A stretch of DNA of 64,000 nucleotides, taken from positions 1,364,001-1,428,000 of the forward strand of contig NZ_CP019770.1 of NCBI RefSeq assembly GCF_004328665.1. The letters run 5' to 3'. Origin of the DNA: Pseudoalteromonas sp. DL-6. Lineage in GTDB: Bacteria; Pseudomonadota; Gammaproteobacteria; Enterobacterales; Alteromonadaceae. The translations under genes and the position numbers were made by a program. The notes beneath the pieces are model-generated. The model was not told the DNA's origin. It was given only the letters and a program-made list of their open reading frames with translations, and ran no database searches. Shown here one piece after another: positions 23,311 through 32,242 of this stretch. The first letter of the stretch is position 1. Each line of letters begins with the position of its first letter.

Positions 23311-24646
23311 TTTAGGTTTTAACTTTGGGCCCGATGTACGTCCACTCGCTGCGCGTATGCGCCCTTTATCGCTTAACGATTACATAGGGCAACAGCATTT
23401 ACTAAGTAACGACAAACCGCTGCATCAAGCCATTGTTGCAGGGCGTTGTCATAGTTTAATTTTATGGGGCCCGCCAGGGGTAGGTAAAACTACGCTAGCG
23501 CAAATTATTGCCAATCATGCCGATGCTGAACTAATTCAAATGTCGGCAGTAACGGCGGGCGTAAAAGATATACGCGATAGCGTAACCCAAGCGCGCGATA
23601 ACTTACAAAGCCGTGGCCAGCGTACTTTAATGTTTGTTGATGAAGTACACCGCTTTAATAAATCTCAGCAAGATGCGTTTTTACCGCATATTGAAGATGG
23701 CACTTTTATATTTGTAGGCGCGACCACCGAAAACCCCTCGTTTGCGCTTAATAACGCGATTTTGTCTCGTGCAAGGGTGTATGTTTTAAAATCCTTACAG
23801 GAAAGCGATTTATACACAGTAATAGAGCGTGCACTTAAACAAGATGAGCAATTAAGCCAAAAACATATCGTGATTGCAGATAACGCCAAACAGGCGCTAT
23901 GCCAAGCAAGTGGTGGCGATGCTCGTAAAGTGCTTAATTTACTCGAGCAAGCAGTCGATTTAACCACTGAGCAAAACGGCCAATTTCATGTTGACGAACA
24001 GGTACTCAGCCAAGTACTGCCCACGCATTTAGCCAAATACGATAAAGGCGGCGATGAATTTTACGATTTAATTTCGGCGTTTCATAAATCAGTTCGAGGC
24101 AGTTCACCCGATGGGGCGCTTTATTGGTACTGCCGTATTTTAGCCGGTGGCGGCGACCCGCTTTACGTTGCAAGGCGCTTATTAGCGATTGCTACAGAGG
24201 ACATTGGTAACGCCGATCCGCGCGCGATGGAAGTGGCTTTAAACGCATGGGATATATTCCAACGAGTTGGCCCCAGTGAAGGTGAGCGCGCCATTGCACA
24301 GGCCACCTTGTACTTAGCCAGCGCGCCTAAAAGCAATGCGGTTTATATGGCGTTTAATCAAGCTAAAGACGATGCTAAAAATCAGCCAAGCTACCCGGTG
24401 CCAGAGCATTTACGCAATGCCCCCACCAACTTAATGAAAGACTTAGGCTATGGCGCAGAGTATCGTTACGCGCATAACGAAGAAGGCGCATTTGCTGCTG
24501 GCGAAAAATACCTACCGCCAGAAATGGATGGCAAACAATACTACCAGCCAAGTGATCGTGGACTTGAGCAAAAAATTAAACAAAAGCTCGATTATTTAAA
24601 AGAGCGCGACGCACAAAGCCCAGTAAAACGTTATGAGCATGATTAA
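23303..24646 (+). CDS. rarA: replication-associated recombination ATPase RarA
   Basis: A 447-residue AAA+ protein of the RarA/MgsA/WRNIP1 family, GTG start. Walker [10 protein letters not shown] and Walker [10 protein letters not shown] are near the N-terminus, sensor region [12 protein letters not shown] follows, and the C-terminal helical oligomerisation part contains the conserved SDGALYW-like segment ([20 protein letters not shown]). It acts at stalled replication forks. Overlaps lolA by 8 nt and crcB by 14 nt. Confidence 0.95.
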   Translation: MSNLGFNFGPDVRPLAARMRPLSLNDYIGQQHLLSNDKPLHQAIVAGRCHSLILWGPPGVGKTTLAQIIANHADAELIQMSAVTAGVKDIRDSVTQARDNLQSRGQRTLMFVDEVHRFNKSQQDAFLPHIEDGTFIFVGATTENPSFALNNAILSRARVYVLKSLQESDLYTVIERALKQDEQLSQKHIVIADNAKQALCQASGGDARKVLNLLEQAVDLTTEQNGQFHVDEQVLSQVLPTHLAKYDKGGDEFYDLISAFHKSVRGSSPDGALYWYCRILAGGGDPLYVARRLLAIATEDIGNADPRAMEVALNAWDIFQRVGPSEGERAIAQATLYLASAPKSNAVYMAFNQAKDDAKNQPSYPVPEHLRNAPTNLMKDLGYGAEYRYAHNEEGAFAAGEKYLPPEMDGKQYYQPSDRGLEQKIKQKLDYLKERDAQSPVKRYEHD

Positions 24647-25019
24647 ACTTTACATGATGATCGCTCTTGGCGGAGCGTCAGGAGCCTGTTTACGGTTTTT
24701 TATTAGCGAAACCATGCTAAAACTCCTCGGTAGGGGATTCCCTTTTGGCACGTTGACGGTTAATATTCTGGGTTCATTGTTGATGGGCATTTTGTACGGT
24801 TTAATCGATAAGCAGGTTATTGCCGTTAGTCCCGCTAAAACCCTCATCGGAATTGGCTTTTTAGGTGCGTTAACCACCTTTTCAACATTCTCAATGGATT
24901 CGTTGTTGTTATTACAACAAGGTCACTTTATTAAAATGGCCCTCAATATCATCTTAAACGTGATGGTGTGTATTTTTATGGCTTGGCTGGGCCTTCAGCT
25001 AGTAATGCAAAAAGGTTAA
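24633..25019 (+). CDS. crcB: fluoride channel CrcB/Fluc
   Basis: A 128-residue protein with four membrane helices and the Fluc signature [16 protein letters not shown], plus the N-terminal [10 protein letters not shown] motif and the central Asn in TLTVNILGS. It dimerises into a fluoride export channel. It begins 14 nt inside rarA and ends 9 nt before serS, so fluoride resistance rides in the housekeeping operon. No fluoride riboswitch can precede it because the upstream DNA is coding. Confidence 0.93.
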   Translation: MSMIKLYMMIALGGASGACLRFFISETMLKLLGRGFPFGTLTVNILGSLLMGILYGLIDKQVIAVSPAKTLIGIGFLGALTTFSTFSMDSLLLLQQGHFIKMALNIILNVMVCIFMAWLGLQLVMQKG

Positions 25020-26333
<1,314 letters not shown>

Positions 26334-26680
26334 AGTACTAGCTGTAAGCTGTCAGTTTTTAGCTATAAGCTCTAGAAAGAAAGCCGCTGTTTGTAATGAA
26401 CGGCGGCTTTTTTGTGGATAAAAAGTTAAAGGTTCAAGGAGAAAGGCTCAAGGCGAGAGAAAAAGTCTAAGTTTTATTAGTCCATTACTCTTTTTTCCAA
26501 TATTACTGTTCTCCACCATTTTGGTGTTTTTCTACATTCCGTAAATTTAGGTGAGAGGTAACTAATTGTTTACATGTGCTTATTCGCTAGTTACATTAGA
26601 CTAATTGTAATATTTAGATATTTGTCGGTTTATAAAACGACAAATGTAGGATACAGAGTTGTTAGGCATTAGGAGAGTAT
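26334..26680. other. AT-rich intergenic region after serS
   Basis: Besides the serS terminator it holds short imperfect copies of AGCT(G/A)TAAGCT just after serS, an 8-bp inverted repeat ATTTGTCG/CGACAAAT (26620-26627, 26638-26645), a weak promoter-like pair TTTACA (26569-26574) and TACATT (26592-26597) with 17-nt spacing, and the GTTAGGCATT core-like site at 26661-26670. No gene seen. Confidence 0.45.
26381..26414 (+). terminator. serS terminator
   Basis: AAGCCGCTGTT (26381-26391) pairs with AACGGCGGCTT (26399-26409) over 11 bp with one G-T pair, loop TGTAATG, then a T-tract. Confidence 0.88.
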
Positions 26681-27092
26681 ATGGACATTTTTTCCCTAGC
26701 TGTTGGATTTGTCGTTGGCGGTTTTACCGGTGCAGCGGGCACTTTTTATGGTAATAAATTTACAGATCAACGACGCAGAAAGGAAAACACAAAAGCGGAG
26801 TTCAACCAATGGGAATCTCTCAAACTAAAATTTCCAACAATCATTGAAGAGATGATTGAGGACGTAAAGAATCCTGATTTCGCTGGTGTACGCACTTTTT
26901 TTATTAAATGTAGCCGGACTTCAGTGAATAAATCTGAGCCAAGTTTCGAATACCACACTGATATACATCCAGAATTAAACGCTGCGATTCTATATATGCA
27001 AGACTTAGGGTACATTGAAGATATTACGCCTAAGAATTGCCCTAAATATCGATTCTATGAGCATTTCTACGACTTGTTGAAAAATGCCTAAC
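26661..27092 (+). mobile_element. integron-cassette-like unit (possible remnant)
   Basis: GTTAGGCATT at 26661-26670 and its exact inverse AATGCCTAAC at 27083-27092 bracket a single gene with almost no spare DNA. GTTRRRY as the leading core site and RYYYAAC as the first attC box, with the gene's TAA stop lying inside GCCTAAC, is how integron gene cassettes are built. The bases after GCCTAAC (AAACGCATCAAACCTGAC) resemble the start of Vibrio-type attC repeats, but no matching second half of an attC and no integrase were found, so at best it is a truncated or relic cassette. Confidence 0.45.
26681..27091 (+). CDS. small membrane-anchored protein of unknown function
   Basis: A 136-residue protein with an N-terminal glycine-rich membrane helix (residues 4-24, LAVGFVVGGFTGAAGTFYG), then a basic stretch QRRRKENTK that should face the cytoplasm, and a soluble domain of about 100 residues ending HFYDLLKNA. 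AGGAG precedes the ATG by 7 nt. I do not recognise a family. The stop codon lies within a GCCTAAC box, and composition differs from the housekeeping genes upstream, which fits an acquired cassette gene. No partner gene is next to it. Confidence 0.65.
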   Translation: MDIFSLAVGFVVGGFTGAAGTFYGNKFTDQRRRKENTKAEFNQWESLKLKFPTIIEEMIEDVKNPDFAGVRTFFIKCSRTSVNKSEPSFEYHTDIHPELNAAILYMQDLGYIEDITPKNCPKYRFYEHFYDLLKNA

Positions 27093-27401
27093 AAACGCAT
27101 CAAACCTGACTCCGCAAGCAGGCCAATTTTTTGCAAAACACACGGCGCAAAAATAAAACCAAAGTGGTCAAATCTTGACTTCAGACATCAGAACTTAAAT
27201 TCACAAAAGCGCAGCGTCTCTTATCCTCTTTGTGAATAAATATCTTCATTAAAAAGTACTCAGATAACAATTGAGCGTAATTAGTTAAGTTCTAACTATT
27301 TGTTAAATATTAAATTTTCTTTGGATTTTTCTTCCTTATAACTTACTCTATGTACCTCATTGGCAGATTAATAAGTTGGCGTCATATGCCAAAGGATATT
27401 T
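27092..27401. other. intergenic region with first copy of a 32-nt repeat
   Basis: 310 bases without a gene. It starts with the attC-like tail after GCCTAAC, then the 32-nt repeat copy at 27169-27200, then a hairpin TTCACAAA (27200-27207) / CTTTGTGAA (27229-27237). The last 100 nt should hold the yggL promoter. Confidence 0.45.
27169..27200. repeat. 32-nt direct repeat, copy 1
   Basis: Matches 27769-27800 at 28 of 32 positions, in direct orientation. Starts CAAATCTT and ends AACTTAAAT in both. The two copies start exactly 600 bases apart and enclose yggL. Confidence 0.7.
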
Positions 27402-27728
27402 ATGAGTACTAAAAGTAGACGATTACGTAAGAAATTGTATTTAGATGAATTTGCTATTCTAGGTTTTGAATTTACTTGTAATTTAAATGTAACAGAGGAA
27501 GAGTTTGATTTATTGCTAGATGAGCTTTTAGAATTTATTGATAAAAGAAAACTTTGTATTGCTGGTGGAGGTGACTGTAAGTCATTCAGTGGTTTTATTT
27601 GTTCTGTTAATCGTTATGGTTCGGCGACTAATCAAGATAGAGCAGACGTTGAGCTTTGGTTAAAGTCTAAAGAAAACATTTCAAATATTGTTGTTAGTCA
27701 ATTAGTTGATGCAAACTACGGAGTGTAA
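27402..27728 (+). CDS. yggL: YggL family (DUF469) ribosome-associated protein
   Basis: A 108-residue protein, the same length as E. coli YggL, with the family opening SRRLRKKLYLDEFAILGFEF and the central glycine-rich FSGFICSVNRYGSAT segment. YggL has been linked to 50S subunit assembly; that is family knowledge. AAAGGA precedes the ATG. In relatives yggL usually sits near mutY/trmB; here it stands alone between two copies of a 32-nt repeat in AT-rich accessory-looking DNA, so it may be a transferred or second copy. Confidence 0.85.
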   Translation: MSTKSRRLRKKLYLDEFAILGFEFTCNLNVTEEEFDLLLDELLEFIDKRKLCIAGGGDCKSFSGFICSVNRYGSATNQDRADVELWLKSKENISNIVVSQLVDANYGV

Positions 27729-27768
27729 TGATTTATTTAAAGATTATTTGGTTGCACAACAGAATTAG

Positions 27769-27800
27769 CAAATCTTAACTCCACACATCAAAACTTAAAT
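27769..27800. repeat. 32-nt direct repeat, copy 2
   Basis: 28 of 32 identical to 27169-27200, same orientation, 40 nt after yggL. Confidence 0.7.
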
Positions 27801-27888
27801 CTTATTGCGGCTTAATTTAAGTCGCTATTTTGCATATTAAGCACAGCGTGATAAATCGGGTTGTCCCAAGTAAATCCATTATCTTTTT

Positions 27889-27968
27889 GTCGGATGGCGT
27901 GGCTTCGCCACTTATCCGACCTACGTTAAAAGGTAGGTTGGTTAAGCCAAAGGCGCCACCCAACAGAG
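27889..27968. repeat. REP-like tandem palindromes
   Basis: First palindrome: GTCGGAT (27889-27895) with GTGGC (27899-27903), loop TTC, GCCAC (27907-27911) and ATCCGAC (27914-27920). Second, more degenerate: GTAGGTTGG (27933-27941) against CCCAAC (27959-27964), with GCC/GGC inside. The GTAGGTTGG...CCCAACA pattern is common in gammaproteobacterial REP or short interspersed elements. Confidence 0.65.
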
Positions 27969-28057
27969 TTCTAATTTAGATGACACAAGTTAAGAAGTTA
28001 ATTAAGGTAGTAACTTAGTTTATGTGTTTATAACCCTATAAAAGCGGCTAAATTGTC

Positions 28058-28954
28058 ATGAATGTCATTAGTAACACTACAATAATCACTGACTCATTAG
28101 CTTCGTGGTATAAGAGCCAGTCGACGTTTGAATTTCAAGGTCATGACATTGCATATCATGTGCAAGGGGAGGAGGGCGCGCCGTGTTTATTACTGATCCA
28201 TGGTTACCCAACGGCAAGTTGGGATTGGCATAATCAATGGGCTGCGCTCACTCAACACTTTAAGGTATTTACTCTGGATATGCTGGGTTTTGGTTTTAGT
28301 GATAAACCGCAAAATGTTACCTACACCATTAGTATGCAAGCGGATTTACTGACTCATTTTTTAAAGCTTTTCAATGTAAAAGCAGCGCATATTTTAAGCC
28401 ACGATTACGGTGATACGGTAGCGCAAGAGCTACTTGCTAGAAGCAACTTAAATGAAGCACATGCCATAAAAATACAAAGCATTTGCTTTCTTAACGGCGG
28501 GTTATTTCCAGAAACACATAAACCGGTATTATTGCAAAAGCTGTTACTTAGCCCTATAGGTGCTTTAGTGTCGCGACTTGCGAACTATAAAAGCTTTAAG
28601 CGTAACTTTGATAATATATGCGCTACGCCCCTTGCTGAAAAAGAGCTCAAGGAGTTGTGGCAGTTAATTGCATACAAACAGGGCAAGCCAGTCATGGCAA
28701 AACTGATTTATTACATCACAGAGCGTAAATTACATCGCGCTCGTTGGGTGAGCGCTTTACAACAAGCAGATGTACCCATGCGGTTAATTTGCGGTATGGA
28801 CGACCCCGTTTCGGGTCGTCATATGGTTAAACGTTATCGCGAATTAATCATTAATCCAGATATTATTGAACTAGAAGGGGTAGGCCATTACCCGCAATTA
28901 GAACAACCAATTCAAATAACTCAGTCATTTTTTGAGTTTCATAATTTTAAATAA
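28058..28954 (+). CDS. alpha/beta hydrolase, MEST-like
   Basis: A 298-residue alpha/beta-hydrolase. HGYPTASWDW holds the oxyanion region, the nucleophile motif is SH-D116-YGD (Asp instead of Ser, as in epoxide hydrolases and haloalkane dehalogenases), and the catalytic His is H277 in GVGHYPQLE. The runs LSHDYGDTVAQELL, LNGGLFPETHKP and HYPQLE are very close to the vertebrate imprinted protein MEST, more than to characterised dehalogenases. Substrate unknown. It ends 4 nt from the end of the convergent PQQ dehydrogenase gene with no terminator between them. Confidence 0.8.
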   Translation: MNVISNTTIITDSLASWYKSQSTFEFQGHDIAYHVQGEEGAPCLLLIHGYPTASWDWHNQWAALTQHFKVFTLDMLGFGFSDKPQNVTYTISMQADLLTHFLKLFNVKAAHILSHDYGDTVAQELLARSNLNEAHAIKIQSICFLNGGLFPETHKPVLLQKLLLSPIGALVSRLANYKSFKRNFDNICATPLAEKELKELWQLIAYKQGKPVMAKLIYYITERKLHRARWVSALQQADVPMRLICGMDDPVSGRHMVKRYRELIINPDIIELEGVGHYPQLEQPIQITQSFFEFHNFK

Positions 28955-28958
28955 ATGA

Positions 28959-30107
28959 CTAATTTGGCGTTACCAGCATCAGCTTTGCCTCTTTGCCATC
29001 CGTTAATATCGCTACATTACCTTCAGCAGTAACAAATACATCTCTGAGCCTACCTGTAGCCTCTGGGAAAATATGCGACTGGGTGTATTCACTATCTGCT
29101 AAATTAACACTGTAGAGCTTTTTATCGACTAATGTAGTAATAAGCACGTGACGTTGCAGTGAAGGGAAGGCTGTATGCATAGAACCATAATATGCCATGC
29201 CTGATGGCGCAATTGAAGGCGTCCAATCTACGGTTGGTTTAGCCATTCCGGGGTAGTCTCTAAAGGGGGAAATACGTGCTTGTGAATAATCGTCGCCGTT
29301 AGTGATTACCGGCCAGCCGTAATTGGTGCCAGCTGTTAAATAGTTGAGCTCGTCGCCGCCTGCGGGGCCGTGTTCGTGACTAATAATTTGCTTGGTATCA
29401 TCATCGTATACTAAACCTTGTAGGTTCCGATGGCCAAGTGAATAAATGGCATGCGCGTTAGCGTTTTCATGTTTAATAAACGGGTTATCGGTTGGAATAG
29501 TGCCATTTAAATTAATTCGTAGCACTTTACCTAATTGGCTGGTTATAACTTGTGCTTGCTCGCGGTAGTCAAAGCCATCACCACTTGAAAACAGTAAGCT
29601 ATTATCGGGCAGTACAAGCGCGCGGCCAGAGTAATGCTGCGGTGTGCCCTTATCGGTGGCGACTCTATAAATAATTTTTGGTGCTGAAAATTGCTCGCCA
29701 TCAAACTTAGCTTTGGCAATAACGAGCCTGTTTGCATCAAGCTCACCTTGAGCATAAGTGAATATAATTTCTTTTGATTCACTGTAATTGGGCGAAAGCA
29801 CTATGTCGAGTAAACCGCCTTGCCCTGCAACGTACAAGCCCTCGAAATCTAGTTTAACTCGGGTTTGTTGGTTGTTTTTAATGATGACAACATGGCCATC
29901 ACGCTCGGTGATTAACCAGGTATGGTTTGGGAGTTTAACCATGCTCCACGGTGAATTGAGGCCTGTTGCTAAGGTGCTGGTAGTGTATTGCTGTTTTGGG
30001 AGCTCGGCACTGGCGTTACACGAAAACACTAAAAGCGAGAGTAGCGTAATACAACGTAGAGATTGTTTACCCTGCAAGCCTTTGCTAGTGTAAGGAAAAA
30101 GTTTCAT
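28959..30107 (-). CDS. PQQ-dependent aldose sugar dehydrogenase-like protein
   Basis: A 382-residue secreted beta-propeller of the soluble glucose/aldose dehydrogenase family (YliI/Asd type). The signal peptide ends near SCNASA-EL. Family segments are GLNSPWSM, GQGGLLDIVLSP, YSGRALVLPDNSLLFSSGD and SHEHGPAGGDELN, the last giving cofactor-site and calcium-region residues. It oxidises the anomeric carbon of sugars in the periplasm. The start is uncertain: ATG 30107 gives a normal signal peptide, ATG 30155 would overlap the divergent gene. No PQQ synthesis genes are in the window. Confidence 0.82.
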   Translation of the reverse strand: MKLFPYTSKGLQGKQSLRCITLLSLLVFSCNASAELPKQQYTTSTLATGLNSPWSMVKLPNHTWLITERDGHVVIIKNNQQTRVKLDFEGLYVAGQGGLLDIVLSPNYSESKEIIFTYAQGELDANRLVIAKAKFDGEQFSAPKIIYRVATDKGTPQHYSGRALVLPDNSLLFSSGDGFDYREQAQVITSQLGKVLRINLNGTIPTDNPFIKHENANAHAIYSLGHRNLQGLVYDDDTKQIISHEHGPAGGDELNYLTAGTNYGWPVITNGDDYSQARISPFRDYPGMAKPTVDWTPSIAPSGMAYYGSMHTAFPSLQRHVLITTLVDKKLYSVNLADSEYTQSHIFPEATGRLRDVFVTAEGNVAILTDGKEAKLMLVTPN

Positions 30108-30124
30108 TTTAAGTTGAGATAACC

Positions 30125-30586
30125 ATGCAATTTTTAACACGTATACTCCCTTCATTTTTAGTTTCTTGGTTACTTACATTCACTCTTGCTAGCTTGTTTC
30201 ATAGCCAATACGTTGTCAATCAATTAGTTAATGTAGGTGTAATGGTGGGCTTTAATGATCGTGTTAATTTAACCTTTGAAGATTGGCTCGGATTACTACC
30301 CACTTACGGCGCTATTATAGCCATTGCATTGAGTTTTGCATTTTTAGTGACTTGGTTTATTGCGAAAAAGCTTAAAAATCAGGGGGTACAATTATTTGTA
30401 ATTGCGGGTGTGGTAGCGTTTGCAACGGCGTTAATTGCTATTGAGTCAATTATGAATATTACTATTATTGCAGGCGCAAGAGGCTGGGGTTTTTATGCGC
30501 AATTACTTGCTGGTGCAGTAGGGGGTTATGTATTTGCAAAACTCATTAAGGCAAATAAGCAAAAGACAGAGCATCACGGTTTTTAA
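30125..30586 (+). CDS. four-helix inner-membrane protein, unknown function
   Basis: A 153-residue protein with four predicted membrane helices (about residues 8-28, 56-80, 88-108, 115-140) and a lysine-rich tail ending KQKTEHHGF. I do not recognise the family. It is divergent from the PQQ dehydrogenase with at most 17 nt between starts, so the two share a promoter region, and it is followed by a strong terminator. No catalytic motif seen. Confidence 0.65.
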   Translation: MQFLTRILPSFLVSWLLTFTLASLFHSQYVVNQLVNVGVMVGFNDRVNLTFEDWLGLLPTYGAIIAIALSFAFLVTWFIAKKLKNQGVQLFVIAGVVAFATALIAIESIMNITIIAGARGWGFYAQLLAGAVGGYVFAKLIKANKQKTEHHGF

Positions 30587-30606
30587 GTGAGTATTGGTCT
30601 GCAATG

Positions 30607-30642
30607 AAAAAAGCCGCTGCACATGATGCAGCGGCTTTTTTA
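30607..30642. terminator. bidirectional terminator
   Basis: AAAAAGCCGCTGCA-CATGA-TGCAGCGGCTTTTTT, a perfect long stem with A/T tracts, between the membrane protein gene (+) and the NRAMP-like gene (-). Confidence 0.9.
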
Positions 30643-30663
30643 TGTATAAATTACCTAGTGATA

Positions 30664-31863
30664 TCAAAAAATCAAACTAAAAAGTTTATAACCACTTAAG
30701 CCAAAAATAAGCACTAACACCGGTAAAGTAAATAGATTTACCAGCAGTGAGTTGGTGTATTTGCCCATTACTGTTTTTTGGTTAACCAGCCACACTAGGT
30801 AGGTGGTTACAATAGGCAGTAATAAGCCATTAGCGGCTTGGGCAAAAATTATCACGGCAACAGGGTCTAAACCCAGTGAGGCCACCGCCGCACCAAATAA
30901 TAAAATAACAATGGCAACGCTTTTAAAGCGAGTGTTATCCATTTTATTTGACCAACCTAACATCCCACACACTGCGTAGGCACCGGCAAGGGGGGCCGTG
31001 ATTGCGCTTGTTAAGCCTGCGGCAAATAAACCAATAGCAAAAAAGTAATGGGCGGCATCACCTAGTAAGGGTTCAAGCTGCACCGCCATATTAGCAGCGC
31101 TAATTTGCCCTGCATCTGTGCCATAAAATGCCACTGACGCGGTTGATAAAATAGCTAGCGTGATCACGCCACCTAAGGTGATAGACACACCGGTATCGAT
31201 GTTGGTTTCTTTAATCACCTTTTGTTTATCGCTTTCGCTGTCATGGCGGGCAGCAAGCACACCCGAATGTAAAAATAAGTTGTATGGCACTATGGTAGTG
31301 CCTACCAATGCTAATACTGTGGTGACTGAGCCCTCTGGCATGCTAGGAATAAAGCCTGCTAACACATCACTGAGCGAGGGAGCCGCCATAACAAGCGTAG
31401 AGATAAACACTAGGCTCATTAAAATCACTAGTAAAATAAGCGCATTTTCAACAACTTTGTGTTTACCGCTATAAAGTAGTATGGCACTTAAAAATGCAAT
31501 CAGTGGCGTCCAAAGTTGGGCATTTACCTGAGGGAATATTTCAATTAATCCCATGCTGGCACCGCTTAAATTACCAGCCTCGTAGGCGGCACTGCCAACA
31601 CCAATGGCGCTGATCACTAAAAATATAGCGAGAGATTTAAATAGGGGAGTTTCAATATGGGCTCTTAGTGCTTGTGCTAAGTCTTGCCCAGTGGCTACGC
31701 CTAGGCGCGCCGCCATAGATTGTAATAATATGGTGGCAATTACTGAAAATAGTAATGTCCATATTAGTGCAAAACCAAAGTTTGCACCCGCTACGCTCGC
31801 GGTGGTAATAGTCCCTGGTCCAATGAAGGCAGCGGTGACGAGTAGTCCTGGTCCTAATCGCAT
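30664..31863 (-). CDS. NRAMP-superfamily transporter with altered metal site
   Basis: A 399-residue integral membrane protein with about 11 helices and NRAMP topology. Helix 1 reads FIGPGTITTASVAGANFG and helix 6 GTTIVPYNLFLHSG. In classical Mn/Fe transporters these are DPGN and A-M-P-H; here Asp and Asn of helix 1 are G15 and T18, and the helix-6 Met is V192 with Tyr for His. The core metal ligands are therefore absent, so it is probably not a classical manganese importer; a divergent magnesium-type or other substrate is possible. Stands alone. Confidence 0.75.
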   Translation of the reverse strand: MRLGPGLLVTAAFIGPGTITTASVAGANFGFALIWTLLFSVIATILLQSMAARLGVATGQDLAQALRAHIETPLFKSLAIFLVISAIGVGSAAYEAGNLSGASMGLIEIFPQVNAQLWTPLIAFLSAILLYSGKHKVVENALILLVILMSLVFISTLVMAAPSLSDVLAGFIPSMPEGSVTTVLALVGTTIVPYNLFLHSGVLAARHDSESDKQKVIKETNIDTGVSITLGGVITLAILSTASVAFYGTDAGQISAANMAVQLEPLLGDAAHYFFAIGLFAAGLTSAITAPLAGAYAVCGMLGWSNKMDNTRFKSVAIVILLFGAAVASLGLDPVAVIIFAQAANGLLLPIVTTYLVWLVNQKTVMGKYTNSLLVNLFTLPVLVLIFGLSGYKLFSLIF

Positions 31864-32242
31864 AGTTTGACCCTAATAGTGCTTTTTATATTTCTATTTA
31901 AAGTTACACCTAACGTTTGTTTAACGTGATGCCTGTAATATTGCTGCCACTTATACTAAGTGCCTTGCAGCATTAGCCGCCCCTTGGCTTTGCCTTTTTT
32001 GATAACCATATGTTAAAAAAGGTCGCGTAGCATACCAACTTGTATATAAATTTAAAGGGGATAGGTTTCGTTTGCTTAAACTTTAAACTATTTAATTGGT
32101 TTTAGTTGTTATCAAGCTTTGGCACTCAGCAAAAATCTTATATGATGTTGACAATAGCACACAATATAAACTTTCAAAGGCGACCATTATTAGTGACTGT
32201 AATACATCACCTTTAACTGATAACTCAGAACAATCCCCTGAG
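31864..32242. other. intergenic region between NRAMP-like gene and EEP nuclease
   Basis: About 380 bases between divergent genes. It has a short A/T stem CCTTTTTT (31993-32000) / AAAAAAGG (32015-32022) and a candidate promoter at 32119-32146. The frame of the nuclease is open back to 32096 but that part looks like untranslated leader. Confidence 0.45.
32119..32146 (+). promoter_or_regulatory. candidate sigma-70 promoter of the EEP nuclease gene
   Basis: TTGGCA (32119-32124), 16-nt spacer, TATGAT (32141-32146). It lies about 100 nt upstream of the preferred ATG and within the upstream open frame, which argues against translation starting at 32096. Confidence 0.4.

Larger units (their letters stand above)
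27729..28057. other. intergenic region with repeats
   Basis: 329 bases without a gene: second copy of the 32-nt repeat (27769-27800), two REP-like palindromes (27889-27968), then the presumed promoter region of the downstream hydrolase. Confidence 0.55.

Noticed and set aside
24500..24640. Fluoride riboswitch before crcB
   Set aside because: The upstream DNA is rarA coding sequence and crcB starts inside it; no leader exists.
27092..27401. Full attC site after the cassette-like gene
   Set aside because: Only the first box and some following bases fit; no inverse second half or GTTRRRY end at a normal distance that pairs with it.
32096..32242. Upstream 49-residue extension of the EEP nuclease
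   Set aside because: No family similarity, poor start context, and a promoter-like pair lies inside it.
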